IMG/VR virus record: IMGVR_UViG_3300042898_001774
Span: 1-36,877 of that record
Direction: 5' to 3' (one strand)
DNA: 36,877 nucleotides
DNA from: a virus
A program made the position numbers and the translations under genes. Positions 7,419 to 16,789 of this stretch are shown here, piece by piece. A model generated the notes under the pieces. The model saw only the letters and a program-made list of their open reading frames with translations, made no database searches and was not told the DNA's origin. How positions within the stretch are numbered: position 1 is the stretch's first letter; each line of letters starts with the position of its first letter.

Positions 7419-8566
7419 AATATCTAGTAACTCTTATTAATATATATCCATATCTTACCTACTCACTTGCTAACAGAATAAAACATCCTGAGCAACTTGC
7501 GGATGAAATAAACCTGCTTCAGAAGCAGGCCGCCGCATTAAATTTATCATTACATGTAGTGATGCTTGATGTTTCAGAAGGTAGAGTGTACATTGATGAC
7601 TCACCTGCAATGCTAGTTGAACTTGAACAAGTAATCAAATCATTTGATATTGGATATACTTTTATACTAGATGGTGAGTACGAAGACCTCAGTGAAGTGA
7701 AGGGTGTTAGTAATATCATCTATAGTGATTTTTTAGCATTTTCATCTTATATCAATTCGATTGATTCAGAAGATCAAGAGTGTAATGAATTTTGGAATAA
7801 CACGAAAACAAAAGGATTATGGACAATAGGTAGAGTTGAAAGACCTCATAGAGCCATACTCATGAGTAAGTTATGGGAGAATAATTTACTTGATAGAATA
7901 GATTGGTCTTTTTATACCTATCCTGATAACAAAGATTATATTCATAAAACTCTCCTAAGTCATTATGATGATTTAACTTTTGAAAAATTCATCAAGGATT
8001 GTACCAGGTCATTAGATTTTACTGCTAATACAGACGATAATTTTCACCCCAGTGGTTATCCTTTTGACCCTAATCTTTATAGAAACACTTCTTTCTCTAT
8101 AGTAACAGAATCAGATTTCAATATATACGATTACCACCAACCTGAATTTACACCAAAAATCACTGAGAAAACATATAGAACTATCATCAATAAACACCCG
8201 TTTATATCTGCTTGGTTTCCCGGTATGATTAAAAAACTCAAAAGCAAAGGTTACAGAACTTTTGAAGAATATACTACTAATCCAAACTATAATGAGATTC
8301 GAAATTTAGATGATAGGTTGAATGCAATGGTAACAAGCATTGACACATTCCACGAACAGTTAAATAGACCAGAGGTATTAGAAAAGGTTAGAGCAGATGT
8401 TGAACACAACTATCAACATTATCTAAAACAGTGTGAAATAGAGATAGCCAAACTACAACCTATATTTGACTTAGCACAAGTTAGTAATTTACAAATCACT
8501 CCTACTAGATTGGCTAGATTTACTTTCCCTAGAACTAACAACTTATTAGGTAAACCTCAAGATTGA
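7415..8566 (+). CDS. Putative glycosyltransferase-like protein (383 aa)
   Basis: The start overlaps the metallopeptidase stop (ATGA). The N-terminal half is a Rossmann-like alternation of helices and strands. The second half has I-T-E-K-T-Y-R-T-I-I-N-K-H-P-F-I-S, followed by L-K-S-K-G-Y-R-T-F and an N-Y-N-E-I motif. This arrangement is shared by putative glycosyltransferases of aquatic phages and resembles the donor-binding region of fucosyltransferase/exostosin-like enzymes. No DxD catalytic motif could be assigned confidently. It may add sugars to virion proteins or host glycans. A conserved phage protein is certain; the enzymatic assignment is tentative. Confidence 0.45.
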   Translation: MKYLVTLINIYPYLTYSLANRIKHPEQLADEINLLQKQAAALNLSLHVVMLDVSEGRVYIDDSPAMLVELEQVIKSFDIGYTFILDGEYEDLSEVKGVSNIIYSDFLAFSSYINSIDSEDQECNEFWNNTKTKGLWTIGRVERPHRAILMSKLWENNLLDRIDWSFYTYPDNKDYIHKTLLSHYDDLTFEKFIKDCTRSLDFTANTDDNFHPSGYPFDPNLYRNTSFSIVTESDFNIYDYHQPEFTPKITEKTYRTIINKHPFISAWFPGMIKKLKSKGYRTFEEYTTNPNYNEIRNLDDRLNAMVTSIDTFHEQLNRPEVLEKVRADVEHNYQHYLKQCEIEIAKLQPIFDLAQVSNLQITPTRLARFTFPRTNNLLGKPQD

Positions 8567-8591
8567 TTTTAAATAAAATCTGTGTTATACT
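8563..8591 (+). promoter_or_regulatory. Sigma70-type promoter (TTGATT-17-TATACT)
   Basis: TTGATT at 8563-8568, a 17-bp spacer and TATACT at 8586-8591. The expected transcript start (7 nt after the -10 box) coincides with the A of the ATG at 8598, so the mRNA would be leaderless. Confidence 0.7.
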
Positions 8592-8597
8592 TTAGCA

Positions 8598-9188
8598 ATG
8601 TTAAAATTGCTTGTTTCTTTGCCCAAACAAATTACTGTCGCATGTAGCGGTGGTGTAGACAGCATGGCTGTTGTTGACTTCCTCAGGCGAAAGCACGATG
8701 TAACAATTGCACATTTTCATCATGGCACCGAAAACGGTCAAAAAGCATTTAAATTTGTTGCTCAATATTGTACGGATAATAATATTCCTATGTTGTTTGG
8801 CACACCTCGTAGTGACAAATTAAAAGAAGAAAGCCAAGAAGAATATTGGCGTAGAGTGCGATATGAGTTCTTAGAGGAGTTGGGCCCAGTTATTACATGC
8901 CATCATTTGGATGATTGTGTAGAAACTTTTATTTGGTCTAGTCTTCATGGCACACCCAAAGTTATTCCGTTGACTCGCAAGAATGTGCTACGCCCATTCC
9001 TAACTACACGCAAAGATGAATTCAAATCTTGGTGTTTGAGACATGAAGTACCCTGGATTGAAGATCAATCTAATCAAGATACCAAATACATGCGCAACTA
9101 TGTCCGTAATGTTATGATGCCACAAGCATTACATGTTAACCCAGGACTACATACTTTGGTAAAGAAGATTGTTGAAAAACAACTGTAA
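8598..9188 (+). CDS. tilS: TilS-like tRNA(Ile)-lysidine synthase, N-type PP-loop enzyme (196 aa)
   Basis: TilS joins lysine to C34 of tRNA-Ile(CAU) using ATP, changing the decoded codon from AUG to AUA. The PP-loop S-G-G-V-D-S is at 17-22. H-F-H-H-G, the helix E-E-Y-W-R-R-x-R-Y and H-H-x-D-D-x-V-E-T follow in TilS order, and the end has E-D-x-S-N-x-D-x-x-Y-M-R-N-x-V-R-N, typical of TilS. At 196 aa it holds only the catalytic domain and lacks the C-terminal tRNA-binding domains of cellular TilS. No alternative ATG precedes the PP-loop, so this start is firm. The role would be to adjust decoding during infection. Confidence 0.85.
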   Translation: MLKLLVSLPKQITVACSGGVDSMAVVDFLRRKHDVTIAHFHHGTENGQKAFKFVAQYCTDNNIPMLFGTPRSDKLKEESQEEYWRRVRYEFLEELGPVITCHHLDDCVETFIWSSLHGTPKVIPLTRKNVLRPFLTTRKDEFKSWCLRHEVPWIEDQSNQDTKYMRNYVRNVMMPQALHVNPGLHTLVKKIVEKQL

Positions 9189-9200
9189 TTACTGTATACT
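9172..9200 (+). promoter_or_regulatory. Sigma70-type promoter (TTGAAA-17-TATACT)
   Basis: TTGAAA at 9172-9177, a 17-bp spacer and TATACT at 9195-9200, ending 20 bp before the ATG at 9221. It overlaps the end of the TilS-like gene and has an AAGGAG ribosome site downstream (9210-9215). Confidence 0.7.
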
Positions 9201-9220
9201 AACACTTTCAAGGAGAAAAT

Positions 9221-9484
9221 ATGTCTACTACTAAAACTTTCAGCGGCGATCAAAAGATCAAACTCACACAACTTATCAACGAGGGCATGGCAACTATGCA
9301 TGAGATTGATACATTGAACGGTGGTCTTACTGATACCATCAAAGCTGTTGCTGAAGAACTTGAAGTTAAACCTTCTGTTCTTAAAAAGGCTATCCGTGTG
9401 GCGCACAAAGCAAGTCTAACTCAAACCAATCAAGATAACGAAGAACTAAACACTATCTTAGAGACAGTTGGTAAGACTCTATGA
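9221..9484 (+). CDS. dsbA: DsbA-like double-stranded DNA-binding protein (87 aa)
   Basis: A short acidic helical protein. The stretch L-T-Q-L-I-N-E-G, then D-T-I-K-A-V-A-E-E-L-E-V-K-P-S-V-L-K-K-A-I-R-V-A-H-K-A, resembles the small T4-like DsbA family, which binds duplex DNA and modulates late transcription in T4. A good promoter and a strong ribosome site precede it. It overlaps the FkbM-type gene by 4 bp and lies just upstream of the replication genes. The assignment rests on size, helical pattern and position. Confidence 0.6.
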   Translation: MSTTKTFSGDQKIKLTQLINEGMATMHEIDTLNGGLTDTIKAVAEELEVKPSVLKKAIRVAHKASLTQTNQDNEELNTILETVGKTL

Positions 9485-10272
9485 CGGTATCACGTCCAAT
9501 AGATGATTACTGGAATGAGGTTTCTACATACAATCCGCTCAACATTAGTCGCCCAGATCACGTAGCAGTTTTATATAAAATTTTTATAGAATCATATCCT
9601 GAATCGGTGAATCATCGTGAAAGGTTAAATGAATTCTTTTACAAATCTCACGGGCAAATATATCAAGATATGATTGTTCAACTGTATCTTGGATGGAAAA
9701 CTAATGGCTATTTTGTAGAGTTTGGCGCTACTGATGGCAATGATATCAGTAATACATATACACTAGAGAAAGAGTTTGGTTGGAACGGTATTCTTGCCGA
9801 ACCTGCTAAACATTGGCATCCAAAACTCACTAAGAATCGATCCTGCAATATTGATTTTAATTGCGTATGGGAAACAACAGGAGATAAGTTTATGTTTCAT
9901 GAGAGTCATATCAGACCTGATGCAAGTGCTATGCAACAATATATCACTCCTGACCTATATCAAATGATAGGTGAAAATGCCGATACGTATGAGATTGAAA
10001 CTATCTCGTTGAATGATCTGTTGAAAAAGTACAATGCCCCAAAAGACATTGATTACATTTCATTGGATACTGAAGGCAGTGAAGTTAACATCTTAGAGGC
10101 ATTTGATTTTAGCCAATATAAAGTTAAATTCTTCACAGTAGAACACAATAATAAGGAAGTCAATCGTCAGAAAATATATGATCTATTGACTTCAAAAGGA
10201 TATGATAGAGTGTTAACGTATATATCCAATTGGGATGACTTCTACGTACTAAACGAGTATAATACTATCTAA
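9481..10272 (+). CDS. FkbM family methyltransferase (263 aa)
   Basis: Y-F-V-E-F-G-A-T-D-G (77-86) is the S-adenosylmethionine-binding motif I of FkbM/Methyltransf_21 proteins. W-N-G-I-L-A-E-P (101-108) is the following acidic strand, and I-S-L-D-T-E-G-S-E (193-201) the conserved C-terminal motif. These enzymes usually O-methylate sugars or small molecules. With the glycosyltransferases nearby, methylation of a glycan is a reasonable inference. The gene overlaps both neighbours (ATGA with dsbA, TAATG with the polymerase), so it is translated with the replication genes. Confidence 0.8.
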   Translation: MTVSRPIDDYWNEVSTYNPLNISRPDHVAVLYKIFIESYPESVNHRERLNEFFYKSHGQIYQDMIVQLYLGWKTNGYFVEFGATDGNDISNTYTLEKEFGWNGILAEPAKHWHPKLTKNRSCNIDFNCVWETTGDKFMFHESHIRPDASAMQQYITPDLYQMIGENADTYEIETISLNDLLKKYNAPKDIDYISLDTEGSEVNILEAFDFSQYKVKFFTVEHNNKEVNRQKIYDLLTSKGYDRVLTYISNWDDFYVLNEYNTI

Positions 10273-12989
10273 TGAGTTATATTGACGCAATCCACGACAG
10301 AGACAGTGACCGCATATATGTGGTAGAGAGAAATACTGAGGGTAAGCGTGAGTACAAAGAGTACCCTGCTAACTACATTCTGTATTACAGCGATCCAAGA
10401 GGTAAACAGCGAAGCCTTTACGGTGATCCTGTTTCTCGATTTAGTACACGCAAGCGACAAGAATTTGAGAAAGAAAAACGCATTCACTCAGGCAAGAAAT
10501 TGTTCGAGAGTGATGTGAACGTAGTGTTCCGTTGCCTTTCTGAAAACTATCTTGGCATCGATGCACCTAAACTTCATACTTGCTTTTTCGACATTGAAGT
10601 AGACTTTGATCCTGTTAAGGGATTTAGTCCTACGAGTGATCCATTCAATCCTGTCACAGCTATCAGTTGTTACTTAGATTGGCTAGACCAATGTATCACT
10701 CTTGTTATTGCTCCTAAGCACATGACAGATGAAACAGCTAATGAGATTGTATCAGAGTTTGAAAACACTATGTTGTTTAAATCTGAAAAGGAAATGTTTG
10801 ATGTTTTCTTTCAGTTAATTGAAGACGCTGATGTGTTGACTGGCTGGAACTCTGAGGGCTATGACATTCCCTACATGGTTAATCGTGTAACACGGGTTAT
10901 GTCCAAAGATGATACTCGCAAGTTTTGTTTAATGGGTCAACTGCCTAAGGCACGAGAATACGAACGATTCGGTAAATCAGAAACTACATACGACTTGGTA
11001 GGTCGTATTCACCTTGACTACTTACAACTTTACAAGAAGTACAACTATGAGTCTCGTCACTCATACAAGTTGGATGCTATTGGTGAGATGGAAGTCGGTG
11101 AGAACAAAACACAATATGAAGGTACACTTGACCAATTGTATAACAAGGACTTTAAAAAGTTCATTGAATACAACAGGCAAGATACATTGCTTCTAGTTAA
11201 AATTCACAACAAACTAAAATTCTTAGATTTGGCAAACGCACTAGCACACGAAAACACAGTGTTGTTGCCCACAGTCATGGGGTCTGTTGCAATGATTGAA
11301 ATGGCAATCATGAACGAGGCTCATGAAAGAGGTCTGGTAGTTCCAGACAAAAAACGAAAGGACAAAAGTGATGATGAAATACAACAAGCGGCAGGTGCCT
11401 ATGTTGCTACGCCCAAAAGAGGAATTCATGAATGGGTCGGTGCAGTTGACATCAACTCACTCTACCCGTCAGCAATCCGTGCTCTTAACATGGCCCCAGA
11501 AACCATTGTTGCACAAGTCAGACAAACACTCACTGACCAGTACATGAAAGAAAAGGGCATGAAACTTGCCCGAGAAAAAAGCCGTTACAAAGACGGCGAT
11601 GATGATGTTACTGGTGCGATCTTATGGGAAGGATTGTTTGGTGCTTTAGAATACACTGCAATCATGAATCAAGAGCGTGGTACAATGCTTTGGGTAGACT
11701 ATGAAGATGGTCGTAGTGTAGAAATGTCTGCGGCAGAGATTTGGAAGATGCTCTTTGACAGTCATAATCCTTGGATGATTAGTGCTAATGGTACTATCTT
11801 CACTTACGAGCAAGAGGGTGTTATTCCCGGACTACTGACTCGCTGGTATAGTGATCGTAAGAGTATGCAAAAGAAACTTAAAGAAGCAACGACCGATGCT
11901 GATAAAGAGTATTGGGATAAGCGACAACTGGTTCGCAAGATTTTGCTTAACTCTGCATATGGTGCGTTGTTGAACGAACACTGTCGTTTCTATGATAAGC
12001 GTATTGGTCAATCAGTTACATTGAGTGGGCGTCAAATTGTCAAGCACATGATGAGCCAGATCAATAGCGTAGTAGCAGGTGATTATACACATGAGGGTGA
12101 AGCTATTGTTTATGGTGATACTGACTCATGCTACTTCAGTGCTTACACAACTATGAAGCCGCAGATTGATGCAGGTGAATTAGAGTGGAACAAAGATGTC
12201 TGTATCGGTTTGTATGATGCTATTGCTGATGAGGCTAATGCTAGTTTCCCTGCTTTCTTAGAAAAAGCATTTCATGCCCCTCGCAAGAACGGTGAAATCA
12301 TTAAAGCTGGTCGAGAACTTATTGGTGATCGTGCAATCTTCATCACAAAGAAGCGTTATGCAATCAACATCTTTGATAAAGAGGGCAAGCGCAAGGACAA
12401 AGATGGCAAAGCTGGTGATATCAAAGCTATGGGTCTTGACTTGAAAAGAGCAGATACTCCTAAATATGTGCAAGAGTTCTTGTTAGAAATTTTGTCTATG
12501 GTCATTCAACAAGGTAAGTCAAGAGATGAGGTTCTTGAGAAGATTAAAGAGTTTAAACGAACACTGTCAGCACAGGATAGTTGGACAAAAGGTTCTCCTA
12601 AGAGCGTTAACAAGCTAACTTACTATGGCGATAAAGAAGCTAATAGCAAGAAGGGTCGTGAGAATATGCCCGGGCATGTTCGTGCAGCATTGAACTACAA
12701 CTACTTGCGTAGAGTAAACAGTGACCAATACAGTCAAAAGATTGTTGATGGTATGAAAGTTATTGTTTGTAAACTAAAAGACAATCCACTAGGCTTTACT
12801 AGTATTGCTTATCCAACAGATGAACTACGATTGCCACAATGGTTCTGTGAATTGCCGTTTGACGACTCAGCTATGGAAAACACACTAGTTGATGAAAAAA
12901 TAGAAAACTTACTCGGTGTGTTGAATTGGGATATCCGTAGTAACTTAGATGTGAAATCTACATTTGACTCATTGTTTACATTTGGTTAA
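10272..12989 (+). CDS. 43: Family B DNA polymerase, T4 gp43-like (905 aa)
   Basis: The replicative polymerase with 3'-5' proofreading. Exo I is F-F-D-I-E (D107, E109), Exo II around T-G-W-N-S-E-G-Y-D (190-198) and Exo III Y-N-R-Q-D (300-304). Polymerase motif A is D-I-N-S-L-Y-P-S (393-400), motif B K-I-L-L-N-S-A-Y-G-A (556-565) and motif C Y-G-D-T-D-S (614-619) with D616 and D618. All catalytic residues are present and the length matches T4 gp43 (898 aa). The sliding clamp gene follows. The start overlaps the previous stop by one base. Confidence 0.97.
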   Translation: MSYIDAIHDRDSDRIYVVERNTEGKREYKEYPANYILYYSDPRGKQRSLYGDPVSRFSTRKRQEFEKEKRIHSGKKLFESDVNVVFRCLSENYLGIDAPKLHTCFFDIEVDFDPVKGFSPTSDPFNPVTAISCYLDWLDQCITLVIAPKHMTDETANEIVSEFENTMLFKSEKEMFDVFFQLIEDADVLTGWNSEGYDIPYMVNRVTRVMSKDDTRKFCLMGQLPKAREYERFGKSETTYDLVGRIHLDYLQLYKKYNYESRHSYKLDAIGEMEVGENKTQYEGTLDQLYNKDFKKFIEYNRQDTLLLVKIHNKLKFLDLANALAHENTVLLPTVMGSVAMIEMAIMNEAHERGLVVPDKKRKDKSDDEIQQAAGAYVATPKRGIHEWVGAVDINSLYPSAIRALNMAPETIVAQVRQTLTDQYMKEKGMKLAREKSRYKDGDDDVTGAILWEGLFGALEYTAIMNQERGTMLWVDYEDGRSVEMSAAEIWKMLFDSHNPWMISANGTIFTYEQEGVIPGLLTRWYSDRKSMQKKLKEATTDADKEYWDKRQLVRKILLNSAYGALLNEHCRFYDKRIGQSVTLSGRQIVKHMMSQINSVVAGDYTHEGEAIVYGDTDSCYFSAYTTMKPQIDAGELEWNKDVCIGLYDAIADEANASFPAFLEKAFHAPRKNGEIIKAGRELIGDRAIFITKKRYAINIFDKEGKRKDKDGKAGDIKAMGLDLKRADTPKYVQEFLLEILSMVIQQGKSRDEVLEKIKEFKRTLSAQDSWTKGSPKSVNKLTYYGDKEANSKKGRENMPGHVRAALNYNYLRRVNSDQYSQKIVDGMKVIVCKLKDNPLGFTSIAYPTDELRLPQWFCELPFDDSAMENTLVDEKIENLLGVLNWDIRSNLDVKSTFDSLFTFG

Positions 12990-12996
12990 ACAGGTG

Positions 12997-13025
12997 TTGA
13001 CTTTCGCAATAAAACCCAATACAAT
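12997..13025 (+). promoter_or_regulatory. Sigma70-type promoter (TTGACT-17-TACAAT)
   Basis: TTGACT at 12997-13002, a 17-bp spacer and TACAAT at 13020-13025, 41 bp before the clamp ATG, with an AAAGGA ribosome site in between. It lets the clamp be made independently of the polymerase. Confidence 0.7.
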
Positions 13026-13066
13026 ACACAATACAACTGCCTAAATAAGGTATATAAAGGAAAAAC

Positions 13067-13795
13067 ATGAAAGACTATCTACAAGACTTAATTCAACACA
13101 CTAGCTTGGGTGACATTGATTTAGTAAAAGTATCTGGAACAGATAAAGAAACACAGATTAATGCAGTAGCAGAAAACAAATCTGTTGTTGTCACTGGTAC
13201 ATTTAAAACTCCCATCGCAGACTTCATTGGTACATTTGGTATGCCTAACTTGGCAAAGCTAAAAACAATCGTAGGATTCGATGAATATGACAGTGATGCA
13301 AAGATTAGTGTAATTAGAACTACTCGTGACAACGAAGAAGTTCCTACTACTATTCACTTTGAGACAAAGAACGGAGACTTTGTTAACGACTATCGCTTAA
13401 TGGCTAAAGTCATCGTTGAGGAAAAAGTTCGCACACTGACGTTCAAAGGTGCTAACTGGAATGTTGAGTTTCAACCAAGCATAGCCGGCATTCAGCGTCT
13501 GAAGAAGCAAGCAAGTGCTAGTAGCGAAGAACAACATTTCATTATCACTACAAGCGGTAGCGATTTGAAAATCAATTTTGGTGACCCTTCAACTCACTCA
13601 GGTAACTTTGTGTTTCAATCAGGTATTACCGGTAAATTAACACAACCTTGGAAGTGGCCAGTGAAAGTATTCACTGCAATCATGGACTTGCCCGGCGACA
13701 AGACTATTAGAATCGCAGATCAAGGCGCAGTTGAAATCACGGTTGATAGTGGTATTGCAACTTACAAATATCTATTGCCTGCACAATCAAAATGA
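13067..13795 (+). CDS. 45: DNA polymerase sliding clamp, T4 gp45-like (242 aa)
   Basis: The length (242 aa; T4 gp45 is 228), its place after the polymerase and the strand-rich sequence fit the gp45 clamp. Recognisable parts are an N-terminal T-G-x-F (about 43-47), F-G-M-P-N-L-x-K-L, and near the end G-x-x-T-Q-P-W-K-W-P-V-K-V-F followed by I-A-D-Q-G-A-V-E-I. In T4 the trimer encircles DNA, holds the polymerase and also activates late promoters with gp33/gp55. It has its own sigma70-type promoter and overlaps the next gene by 4 bp. Confidence 0.85.
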   Translation: MKDYLQDLIQHTSLGDIDLVKVSGTDKETQINAVAENKSVVVTGTFKTPIADFIGTFGMPNLAKLKTIVGFDEYDSDAKISVIRTTRDNEEVPTTIHFETKNGDFVNDYRLMAKVIVEEKVRTLTFKGANWNVEFQPSIAGIQRLKKQASASSEEQHFIITTSGSDLKINFGDPSTHSGNFVFQSGITGKLTQPWKWPVKVFTAIMDLPGDKTIRIADQGAVEITVDSGIATYKYLLPAQSK

Positions 13796-14172
13796 TTGAC
13801 TTTGTAATTGGTGGTGAGTACCTAAATGTTATTAGTAACAAAGGTGCTCAGCCTTATATCAATATGTCTAGTAATCAGCCTATGGTAGGTGCAATGAGTT
13901 ATGATCCTAGTACTCAACAGATGAAGGTCTATGATGGTAGTCATTGGATGACTATAGGTGGTGGTCAGGCTACCGTTAATCTATCATCAAATGCTATTAG
14001 CATTCTCAAGTGGGCAGAGAAAAAGATGTTCGAAGAACAAGAATTACAAGCCTTGTGCGAAAAGCATCCTACTATCAACGATATCGTTCATGAGATGCGA
14101 ACTACTATGGATAACTATATCAACAAGATTGAAATGGTTAAAGCACTAATACAAAAAGAAGAAAAAGTTTAA
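13792..14172 (+). CDS. Small conserved phage protein with fiber-like motif (126 aa)
   Basis: Not recognised as an enzyme. Residues 17-58 (P-Y-I-N-M-S-S-N-Q-P, then S-Y-D-P-S-T-Q-Q-M-K-V-Y-D-G-S-H-W) resemble a short beta motif found in phage fiber and structural proteins. The second half is helical and charged and may form a coiled coil. It overlaps the clamp gene (ATGA) and the TGT-like gene by one base, so it is made with replication proteins despite the structural-looking motif. Confidence 0.5.
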   Translation: MIDFVIGGEYLNVISNKGAQPYINMSSNQPMVGAMSYDPSTQQMKVYDGSHWMTIGGGQATVNLSSNAISILKWAEKKMFEEQELQALCEKHPTINDIVHEMRTTMDNYINKIEMVKALIQKEEKV

Positions 14173-15725
14173 TGGAACAAGTAAATTTATCAGCAAGCCA
14201 CAACCCTGAATGGGCATTGTTTTTGCCTGCTGTCAGTAGTTTCTACATCTCTGGCTTGGGTAAGCAACGCAAAGGTGAACAATACTTTGATGCCACACGA
14301 ATTCCTGCACAGTTCAATGGTGATGTAGAGAAACTAAACTTTCTCAACAGTAAAGAAGGCTTGTATTACTACAAGTGGGGATTGTACTCTGCTGGTCATG
14401 CTAACTTAGACACAACGGTGAATGATCCTAGTGAAAGTATCATTAGAGAGCGTGAAGCAGGTACATTTATGTTAGGTGATAGTGGTGGTTTTCAGATTCT
14501 AAAAGGTCAATGGCCTGCTGATTGGAAAGATCCTAATTGTCCTAAAGCTATGATTAAACGTAAAGCAGTATTGACTTGGATGGACACGTACATGGACTAT
14601 GGTATGTGTTTAGATATCCCATCACAGTCATTGACAACTTATCACATGAAAGATAAGAACGGTAATAGTCTTCACGGTATCAAAACAATTGAAGAAGCAA
14701 TTACTGCTACTCATATTAACAACGAATATTTTATTAAGAATCGTTCGGGTAAATGCAAGTTCTTAAACGTTCTTCAGGGACGCAATCATACACAGTCTGA
14801 CGATTGGTATAATGAAATGAAGAAGTATTGTGATCCGAACATCTACCCGGACAATCACTTCAATGGTTGGGCGTTCGGTGGTCAGAATAAGATTGACGTT
14901 GAACTGATGTTGAATAGAATGGTTGGAATCATACATGACGGTTTACTACAAGAAGGAAAGCATGATTTGATACACTGCTTGGGTGTATCAATTCTAGAAT
15001 ATGCGGTGTTGTTCACTGATATTCAACGAGCTATTCGTAAGTATCATAATCCAAATCTACTGATTACATTTGACTGTGCAAGTCCGTTCTTTAGTGCGGC
15101 TAAAGGTTTAGCATATTTCAATAACAGTTTTGAGCATGGTAAGAAATGGTCTTACAGTATGGAAAAAACTGCTGAGAAAAAGAGTTATGCAAACGATACA
15201 CGAAAGTTTAGCGATGCTTGTTTAGCAGACAATATTCACACACAATTTACAGATAGTCCGGTAACTGACAAACTTGTAATGAAAGATTTGTGCTATCGTG
15301 GTCAAGGGTTTATAGGTCAACATGGTAAAGAAACAAAGACCAGTTGGGATACTCTAAGCTATACCTTGCTACAAAGTCATAATGTATATCAACATATTGC
15401 CGCAGTACAAGAAGCTAATCGTAGATACGAAACAGGTATCATGCCTAAGATGGTTATGAATAAGTTTGATAACAACCACTTTGGTGCTATTATCGATGAA
15501 ATTTTCAGTCTCAAAGATAGGCAAAAGAGTATTGATTTGATTAAACAACATTCAAATCTTTGGACACAGATGCAATCGGGAAGTCAAGGCATTAGTGGTA
15601 AGAAAACAGTTAATGCTATGACAATGTTTGATAACTTATTTGAAGAAGTAAATACAGACGAGTCTGCAACTATCTTAGAAGATGAGGATAGTGATGACGC
15701 AATCATAGAAGCTTTAGGAGAATAA
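14172..15725 (+). CDS. dpdA: TGT-like DNA 7-deazaguanine transglycosylase, DpdA family (517 aa)
   Basis: This is a tRNA-guanine transglycosylase-fold enzyme. D103-S-G-G-F-Q, D148 (C-L-D-I-P), Q202-G, G236-G237 and D301 (I-T-F-D-C-A-S-P) fall in the order and spacing of Z. mobilis TGT D102, D156, Q203, G230 and the nucleophile D280. The cellular CxCxxCx(n)H zinc site is not evident, and the C-terminus is acidic. In phages, such DpdA proteins swap guanine in DNA for a 7-deazaguanine. FolE, QueD and QueE in the same window support this over a tRNA role. It sits just after the polymerase and clamp. Confidence 0.8.
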   Translation: MEQVNLSASHNPEWALFLPAVSSFYISGLGKQRKGEQYFDATRIPAQFNGDVEKLNFLNSKEGLYYYKWGLYSAGHANLDTTVNDPSESIIREREAGTFMLGDSGGFQILKGQWPADWKDPNCPKAMIKRKAVLTWMDTYMDYGMCLDIPSQSLTTYHMKDKNGNSLHGIKTIEEAITATHINNEYFIKNRSGKCKFLNVLQGRNHTQSDDWYNEMKKYCDPNIYPDNHFNGWAFGGQNKIDVELMLNRMVGIIHDGLLQEGKHDLIHCLGVSILEYAVLFTDIQRAIRKYHNPNLLITFDCASPFFSAAKGLAYFNNSFEHGKKWSYSMEKTAEKKSYANDTRKFSDACLADNIHTQFTDSPVTDKLVMKDLCYRGQGFIGQHGKETKTSWDTLSYTLLQSHNVYQHIAAVQEANRRYETGIMPKMVMNKFDNNHFGAIIDEIFSLKDRQKSIDLIKQHSNLWTQMQSGSQGISGKKTVNAMTMFDNLFEEVNTDESATILEDEDSDDAIIEALGE

Positions 15726-15726
15726 A

Positions 15727-15939
15727 ATGCCCTACACTACACGAATTAGAACGCTAGAAGAATCATATCGTTTATTGGATGACCAGATATTTCAATTAGA
15801 AAAAACCGGTTCTGCTGATACAGATAAAATAAAAAAATTACAAGATGCTAAATCTAAGTACCTTAATGAACTTAGAATCATGCGTAGAGCACAATGGGAT
15901 CATGACCATGAGCGTGTAGACCTAGATGATGACCGATGA
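15727..15939 (+). CDS. Small coiled-coil protein (70 aa)
   Basis: A charged, fully helical protein with heptad-like L/I spacing (L-E-E-S-Y-R-L-L-D-D-Q-I-F-Q-L-E, then I-K-K-L-Q-D-A-K-S-K-Y-L-N-E-L), similar in style to short SlyX/DUF465-type proteins. An AGGAG site precedes it inside the end of the DpdA-like gene, and it overlaps the SGNH gene by 4 bp. Function unknown. Confidence 0.6.
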   Translation: MPYTTRIRTLEESYRLLDDQIFQLEKTGSADTDKIKKLQDAKSKYLNELRIMRRAQWDHDHERVDLDDDR

Positions 15940-16775
15940 AATACAAGAAAATTATTACGTGTGGTTGTAGCTTCAGTGATCCTACAACTCCTTACACATG
16001 GCCTAATCAGCTAGAAGCCTACATTACAAAGAATATAGATTCTACTGTTAGATTTGACCATCGAGGTTTAGCAAGTCAAGGTCAAGAGTTAATACAAAGA
16101 AAAGCTAGTCACGCTATTTTTGAAGCATTGCAAACAGGGTATAAACCTGATGAAATTGCCGTGTTTGTAATGTGGTCTTCGGTTGATAGAAAATCATTCT
16201 ATGTTGAGAATCCAGATTCAATAGATGAAATTGTTACTAACTGGAAAGGTTCTAAACAAGGTTGGAACCTACAGTTTGCTGATTTAAAAAATCAGTCTAC
16301 TAGTTTAGAGTTAGTTAACACCGCAGCAGAAGCACATAATGAAGTGCGTTACAATAAGGCGGGTGGATGGTTTATTACATCGGGTCATGTGCTTGACGAG
16401 ATACAATTAGTACGTGATTATTTTATGTTAGGTAAAAATAATATCTCAGTTGGAATATGTCATGACAGTTTGCAGAACATATTAGCATTGCAATATCTAT
16501 GCCAAGCTAAGGGCATCAAACTCTATCAACAATTTTATATGGATAACATCATAGAGGATCTTGCAAGGTATAAGGATCATCAAATTGTAAAATATCTGTA
16601 TGATGATTTAGATAAATCTACTTTTATATCAGACCGTTCTATTCACAATTACATGGATGGCCGTGAAGAAATGTTTGTAGGTGTGTGGAACTCTCATCCA
16701 AATGGCTTAGGGCATCGAGTATGGCTTAATGAAGTCATGCTACCCAAACTAGAACAGGATAACTTCTTTGACTAA
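15936..16775 (+). CDS. SGNH/GDSL-like hydrolase (279 aa)
   Basis: The N-terminus has I-T-C-G-C-S-F-S, in which S12 takes the place of the GDSL nucleophile, followed by N-Q-L-E (block I region). N-S-H-P-N-G-L-G-H-R-V-W near the end (H254, H260) is the Asp/His block, with Asn in place of the usual Asp. The fold hydrolyses esters, often acetyl groups on glycans. A second SGNH-like protein lies at 31677-32408. A role in trimming host surface glycans or virion sugars is inferred. Translation is coupled to the upstream coiled-coil gene. Confidence 0.6.
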   Translation: MKYKKIITCGCSFSDPTTPYTWPNQLEAYITKNIDSTVRFDHRGLASQGQELIQRKASHAIFEALQTGYKPDEIAVFVMWSSVDRKSFYVENPDSIDEIVTNWKGSKQGWNLQFADLKNQSTSLELVNTAAEAHNEVRYNKAGGWFITSGHVLDEIQLVRDYFMLGKNNISVGICHDSLQNILALQYLCQAKGIKLYQQFYMDNIIEDLARYKDHQIVKYLYDDLDKSTFISDRSIHNYMDGREEMFVGVWNSHPNGLGHRVWLNEVMLPKLEQDNFFD

Positions 16776-16789
16776 GTTAACCAATAGTC

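Noticed and set aside
8598-9188. QueC, because of its PP-loop and the other Que genes
   Set aside because: The H-H-x-D-D-x-V-E-T and M-R-N-x-V-R-N motifs are those of TilS, and QueC's zinc cysteines are missing.
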